In this document: piece after piece, positions 45,641-64,000 of the stretch
How positions within the stretch are numbered: position 1 is the stretch's first letter
Layout of the letters: every line of letters starts with the position of its first letter
NCBI RefSeq assembly: GCF_045679555.1
Contig: NC_092092.1
Location: 20,630,469 to 20,694,468 of the forward strand
Reading direction: 5' to 3'
Source of the DNA: Salvelinus alpinus
Lineage: Eukaryota; Chordata; Actinopteri; Salmoniformes; Salmonidae
Length of the DNA: 64,000 bases
The notes under the pieces: model-generated
Database searches by the model: none
The model's input: only the letters and a program-made list of their open reading frames with translations
What the model was told of the DNA's origin: nothing
Program-made: the position numbers and the translations under genes

Positions 45641-45646
45641 TTTATT
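45641..45646 (-). promoter_or_regulatory. tmem87b: Candidate poly(A) signal of tmem87b
   Basis: TTTATT on the plus strand, i.e. AATAAA for the minus-strand gene, in a T/A-rich setting. It is the first clear signal downstream of the stop apart from repeats. Confidence 0.5.
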
Positions 45647-45845
45647 TACAATTAAATGAACCATCGTATTGAAATAGATCAGAAAACAAAGATTTGAACA
45701 AACATCCTAAATCCAGATTTACAGTTTGGCATACTAAAAACATGGTGCTGTTCTCTCTCTGCTCTGTCAACAGAAATAAAAAGACAAACAAGCCAAGTTG
45801 ATCTGGAGCCATATGTACATTACTAAGCATCTAAAGTAGACGTGC

Positions 45846-45925
45846 TAATCAGGATCAGGTGTCCATTATGATCTAAAACGTCAAACTGATCCTAGATCAG
45901 CACTCATACTGAGACACTTTATGAA
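45846..45925. mobile_element. MITE copy (TCTAGGATCAG family)
   Basis: ATCAGGATCAGGTGTCC and CTGATCCTAGATCAGCACTC; second copy of the family at 43556. Confidence 0.65.
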
Positions 45926-46837
45926 TACAGGCCCTGTGTTTAAAAGTTCAAGCATAGCTCTGAAGACGTTAACCCTTCCAAAAAAAGGTATAAGGCAGTA
46001 AATAATATAATAACAGTACTAACAGTCAGCCAAAACCAGTCTGTTAAGTGAAAATAACCAACTCTGAGACAGACATACAGTTGTAGGCTACATAAGAGGG
46101 AAATAATGATCACAAAGAGAAGAATGTCAGGGTCTGAGTAAGAGGAAGTACCTTAATCTGAATTTATACAAGTTAGGGAAAGCACTACATATACCAGGGC
46201 CTGATTCCCAAACAGACAACTACACCATACCTATGCAAGGATTGTACAGATGTAAGAAAATCTAGTGGGTAGGGACTAGGGAATGTTTCTGTACAGGTCC
46301 TAGGAAATAGTTGAGGTTGTGAATGAAATCATAACTCCCTAACCTAGGTGTAGGCTGCAGAGCATAACAAGGACCGATACAACATCATCCTATTTGGAAA
46401 CGGGAATGTCCACACGAGACAACCCCCCCCCCCCCCGGTCTCTTACACAGCTGAAGACTACAGACACCTACACCATCTAACTGGCACCAGTACCGATTAC
46501 CGTTACAGAAATGGTGCACAAAGAATCGACACTTTGAAAGTGTTATACCATTACAGAACATAAGATGGAGATAGGGGTGTTGGAGTCGTAGACACATCCC
46601 CTTTTCAGCGGTAAAACAAAACAAACGCATTAATTAATCAACGAGACAAGAGTCATTTCCAATAGTTTGTCCTTTAAAAAGAGTTTTAGAAAAAGCTAGA
46701 CAGATGAGAACAAATCAGAAATAACATTAAAACTTATCACACAATAACAATATCCCCATAAATGTACCTATAGAGTAAACTAAACTAAATAAAGCAAGTT
46801 GTAAGTACACTTAAACATAAATAAATAACCATGTTTG

Positions 46838-47085
46838 TCCCAAATAGCACCCTATCCCCTATATAGTGCACAATACTATATACCAGGGCTCATAGGGATC
46901 TGGTCAAAAGTAGTGCACTATATAGGGCACTCTTTACAAACTTATTCCATGGAAGGCTGAGCATCTGTGGGTTTTCACTCCTCCTTTGTACTTGATTGTC
47001 TAGGTCTTAATTGAAAGGAAAAAACAAACCTTCAAACACTCAGCCTTACATGGAATGAGTTTGGCACCCCTGCTATAGGGAATAG
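46838..47085. mobile_element. Palindromic MITE copy interrupted by another insertion
   Basis: CAAATAGCACCCTATCCCCT to CACTATATAGGG at 46838-46928, then about 145 bp of unrelated sequence, then CTATAGGGAATAGGGTACCA at 47072-47092. Confidence 0.65.
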
Positions 47086-47215
47086 GGTACCATTTAGTGC
47101 ACAAGCAATGTAAAAAAGATAAGGGGAGGGTACTAGAGGAGTGTAAGTAAACCTTACTTGGTCATAGGACGTATATAATATTGCTCTTTATTTGACTAGC
47201 GGAAACAGAGGACTT

Positions 47216-47306
47216 CCTAGCCTGATCCCAGATGTGTTTGTGCCGTCTTGCCAACTCCTATGGCCATTGTAACGCTGTTATTGCTGATCTGGAACCAGGC
47301 TAAAGA
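47216..47306. mobile_element. MITE (AGCCTGATCCCAGAT family)
   Basis: TAGCCTGATCCCAGATGTG and CTGATCTGGAACCAGGCTA form about 20-bp inverted ends around 90 bp. A related fragment is at 59195-59285. Confidence 0.75.
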
Positions 47307-47914
47307 TTCCCTCCACTCACATTCAAACACACAACTCCTCAATGACGTAAGCCTCAACCAACCTCAGGGGTCCATTCAGTGATGTAAACTTTCTGAACAT
47401 TGATAGTAGATAGAATAGGGAATCATGTCAGCTCTATTCCTTGTATTTCTATCTGAGAGACAATCTCTTCTACACCATACATTTCTATCTGAACATTCTG
47501 TAATGTTACATCCTCCTGAACAGACCTAAAGTCCTGCAATTGTACACTGACATTATCAAGAACACGTCTGTTTAGTACTGCGTAACACACTGCACATATG
47601 AATCCTGTGTCCCAGCCTAGACAAAAACGCACACAAACTCTCCCACATCACATTATACTTTGGTTAGGAAGCAATAAAGCTTCACTTAGTGAAACATATA
47701 ATAAATAACGTTTACTTTACACCTCAATGTTATCATCTATCAAAATAATATTGGTAATGTTATTATGCAGTGTGTCCAATTGGTGTTGAAATAATATACC
47801 AGCTTGTTCCTCTCTCCTATAAAGTCAAGTTTAGTGAGCAAAAATGTTAATAAATACATACAGCATTTAACATAAAGTGAAGTATTTTTTGGGGGAACAG
47901 AAGTCTCAAATTAC

Positions 47915-48008
47915 ATCCCAAATGGCACCCTATTCCCTATAAAACGTTATGGGCCATGGTCAAAAGCAGTGCCCTATATAGAGAACAGGGTGCCATTTGG
48001 GACGCACA
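47915..48008. mobile_element. Palindromic MITE copy
   Basis: CCCAAATGGCACCCTATTCC and CAGGGTGCCATTTGGGACG arms; the best-preserved copy of the family in the window. Confidence 0.82.
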
Positions 48009-48399
48009 GAATAGGAGTATTGCAGGTGAGATTTTCTGTTGCCCACATATAACATAGGTTGAATACATTAGGGCACACCATAACAAAACACTCTGGAAAG
48101 GAAAACTAAAACAAGTATTTCTTATTTGACAAGTTGTAGTACCTCCCCGTTTTAATCAATTTTCTTCCATTTGATGCCCAATGAATAGGACCCTGCTGAT
48201 CGCCAAGTCAGAGGTGTTGCGTTAAGCCACATTAGTGTTGTACAGAGGAACAGAGGTCTGAGTCTCAGCCTAAACAGCCCTAGGACTAGGATTGGAGAGG
48301 TGTCGTGCTCCAGATGATCTGTCTATTCCATGCCATGCATTAGGAATCCGAGGAAGAGATGCTCTGCATCCACCGTGGGTAGGAGGAAGACTTTCCATG

Positions 48400-61535
<13,136 letters not shown>

Positions 61536-61799
61536 CTTAAAAAAAAAATAATAATAATAATAATTAAAAGTGTTACTAGGTATGTTTCCATCCAATTGGT
61601 AACAGATTTGTGAATATTCTAAAATCCGCATAAATATGCACATTGTTCCATCAAATTGACCTGTTGCAGATAAAATGCTGTGTGTGATGACGTAGCGCAC
61701 ATAAAATTCCCTTTTGCGGTTAAATTCCCGAAATAAAAAATACAAGTTAAATGGGTTTCCATCGCATTTTCAAATCTACTGATGGTTGTCAAAAATAGC

Positions 61800-63080
61800 A
61801 AATGTATATGGAACATATGGAATCATATTTTATATTTGATTTTCTTCAAAGTAGCCACCCTTTGCCTTGCTGACAGCTTTGCACACTCTTGGCATTCTCT
61901 CAACCAGCTTCATGATGTAGTCATCTGGAATGCATTTGAAATTAACAGGTGTGCCTTGTTAAGTTAATTTGTGGAATTTGTTTCCTTCTTAATGCGTTTG
62001 AGCCAATCAGTTGTGTTGTGACACAGTAAGGGTGGTATACAGAAGATAGCCCTATTTGGTAAAAGACGAAGTCCATATTATGGCAAGAACAGCTCAAATA
62101 AGCAAAGCGAAATGACAGTCCATCATTACTTTAACACATGAAGGTCATTCAATACAGAAAATGTCAAGAACTTTTAACATTTCTTCAAGTGCAGTCGCAA
62201 AAACAATCAAGCGCTATGATGAAACTGTCTCTCATGAGGACTGCCACAGGAAAGGAAGACCCAGAGCTAGCTGTACTGCAGAAGATACGTTCATTAGAGT
62301 TAACTGCACCTCAGATTGCAGCCCAAATAAATGCTTCAGAGTTCAAGTAACAGACACATCAACTTTTCAGAGAAGACTGCGTGAAAATCAGACCTTCATG
62401 GTTGAATTGCTGCAAAGAAACCACAACTAAAGGACAACAATAAGAAGGGACTTGCTTGGGCCAAGAAACACAAGCAACGGACATTAGACCGGTGGAATTC
62501 TGTCCTTTGGTCTAGAGTCCATATTGTAGATTTTTGGTTCAAACCACCGTGTCTTCGTGAGATGCAGAGTAGGTGAACGGATGATCTCTGCATGTGTGGT
62601 TCCCAACGTGAAGCATGGAGGAGGTGGTGTGACAGTGACACTGTTTGATTTAGAATTCAAGGCACACTTAACCAGCATGGCTACCACAGCATTCTGCAGT
62701 GATACACCATCGCATGTGGTTTGCGCTTAGTGGGACTATCATTTGTTTTTTCAACAGGACAATGACCCAAAACACACCTCCAGGCTGTGCAAGGGCTATT
62801 TGACCAAGAAGGACAGTGATGGAGTGCTGCATCAGATGACCTGGCCTCCACAATCACCCGACCTCAACCCAATTGAGATGGTTTGGGATGAGTTGGACAG
62901 CAGAGAGAAGGAAAAGCAGCCAACAAGTGCTCAGCACATGTGGGAACTCCTTCAAGACTCTTTGGAAAAGCATTCCTCATGAAGCTGGTTGAGAGTATGC
63001 CAAGAGTGTGCAAAGCTGTCATCAAGGCAAAGGGTGGCTACCTTGAAGAATCTCAAATATATTTTGATTTGTTTAAAACT
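61800..63080 (+). mobile_element. Tc1-like element, both ends truncated
   Basis: Plus-strand transposase text in broken frames: FNISSSAVAKTIKRYDETVS at 62161, then QQDNDPKHTSR (second Asp) and SPDLNPIEMVWDEL (DDE end) at 62743-62982. Internal deletion and stops. Same family as 5266-5860. Terminal repeats are missing. Confidence 0.85.
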
Positions 63081-63430
63081 TCTTATGGCTTGGGGGCAGT
63101 ATTTTGACATCTGGGTGAGAAGCGTGCCCAAAGTAAACTGCCTGTTACTCAGGCCCAGAAGCTAGGATATGCATATAATTGGTAGATTTGGATAGAAAAA
63201 AACTCTAAAGTTTCCAAAACTGTTAAAATAATGTCTGTGAGTATAACAGAACTGATATGGCTGGCAAAAACCTGAGGAAAATCCATCCAGGAAGTGGGAT
63301 TTTTTGATGTGGGTAGTTTTCAATTGAATGCCTATAGAGTATCTAATCGGTTCGAACCCAGATTGCAGTTCATTTGGCTGACTAGATGTCAGTCTTTACA
63401 CATTGTTTCAGGCTTGTTTTCTGAAAAATG
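63081..63430. mobile_element. Interspersed repeat (retroelement end?)
   Basis: AACTTCTTATGGCTTGGGGGC then AAGCTAGGATATGCATATAA and CAGGAAGTGGGATTTTTTGA: a sequence I know as frequent in salmonid DNA. Its class is unclear from this copy. Confidence 0.55.
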
Positions 63431-64000
63431 AAGAAGAATGAGACCTTTCTGTCAGTGGACTGTAGAATCATGCAGTGCTGGTTTTGCGCATGACCGAGTG
63501 CACGCCCTTCGTTGTTTTTCCTTTCTATTGAATACGCTATTGTCCAGTTGAACTATTATCGATTACTTAGACAATTGACAACATGAGGATTAATTATAAA
63601 CATCGTTTGACATGTTTCGACGAACTTTACCGGTACTATTAGGATGTATTCATCTGCATGTTTTGACCGCCTTTGAGCCAGTGGATTACTGAACAAAACG
63701 CGCCAACAAAACAAGAGTTTTTGGGATATAAAGAGGGACTTTATCGAACAAAGCTAACATTTATTGTGTAGCTGGGACTCTTGTGACTGCAACCATATGA
63801 AGGTCTTCAAAGGTAAGTGATTAATTTTATCGCTATTTCTGACTTTTGTAATTCCTATTTGTATGCTTTTGTATGCGGGCACTGTCCTCAGATAATCGCA
63901 TGGTATGCTTTCGCCGTAAAGCCTTTTTGAAATCTGACAAAGCGGCTGGATGAACAAGAAGTTCATCTTTAAGCCGATGTATAACACTTGTATTTTTTAT
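63431..64000. other. tmem87b upstream intron, nothing recognised
   Basis: No exon joining to the phase-1 start of the 61535 exon is seen. The upstream coding exon(s) must lie beyond 64000. Confidence 0.5.

Larger units (their letters stand above)
45630..48399 (-). other. tmem87b: tmem87b 3' UTR (inferred)
   Basis: About 2.75 kb between the stop codon and the first good minus-strand AATAAA (45641-45646). It holds no gene but several MITEs (46838-47085, 47216-47306, 47915-48008), a run of C at 46425-46437 and AT-rich sequence. Confidence 0.55.

Overview
The window is vertebrate nuclear DNA, almost certainly from a salmonid fish (salmon, trout, char or relative; I cannot name the species). It contains spliced genes with GT-AG introns and two apparent AT-AC introns. 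It is packed with Tc1-like transposons, including one with Sleeping Beauty-type ends, and also holds tRNA-derived SINEs of salmonid type, hAT-like elements with 8-bp target duplications, short palindromic MITEs, a decayed LINE, and many mini- and microsatellites.

Three protein genes were reconstructed exon by exon from open frames, splice sites and phase. (1) zc3h6, minus strand, 568-15032: 15 coding exons, 1289 codons, a nuclear protein with three CCCH zinc fingers and many DPR motifs. (2) fbln7, plus strand, 17221-39324: 8 exons, 443 codons, the secreted matrix protein fibulin-7 (signal peptide, coiled coil, sushi, EGF-like modules, fibulin C-terminal module). (3) tmem87b, minus strand, 48400-61535 and beyond the right edge: 17 exons in view, a Golgi/endosome seven-pass membrane protein lacking only its N-terminal exon(s). 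From memory, the same neighbours lie together in mammals (ZC3H6/ZC3H8-FBLN7-TMEM87B), which supports the names. zc3h6 and fbln7 are head to head across about 2.2 kb; fbln7 and tmem87b converge tail to tail across about 5 kb. The three genes share no obvious pathway; they are linked only by conserved position.

Layout: 1-15032 zc3h6, with intron 9 almost filled by four Tc1-like elements; 15033-17220 divergent intergenic region; 17221-40330 fbln7, whose 6.9-kb intron 3 holds a 1.46-kb 24-bp minisatellite, a 0.8-kb GA tract and sixteen copies of a 63-bp unit; 40330-45640 intergenic, with two more tandem arrays and several repeats; 45640-61535 tmem87b with a long 3' UTR and a 4.9-kb intron carrying a LINE split by a Tc1; 61536-64000 upstream intron, mostly transposon.

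Most unusual: each gene has a decayed copy of an exon edge lying just beside the true exon. In zc3h6 this has expanded into an eleven-copy array of a zinc-finger exon end plus its splice donor. Two neighbouring genes also each carry an apparent U12-type AT-AC intron.
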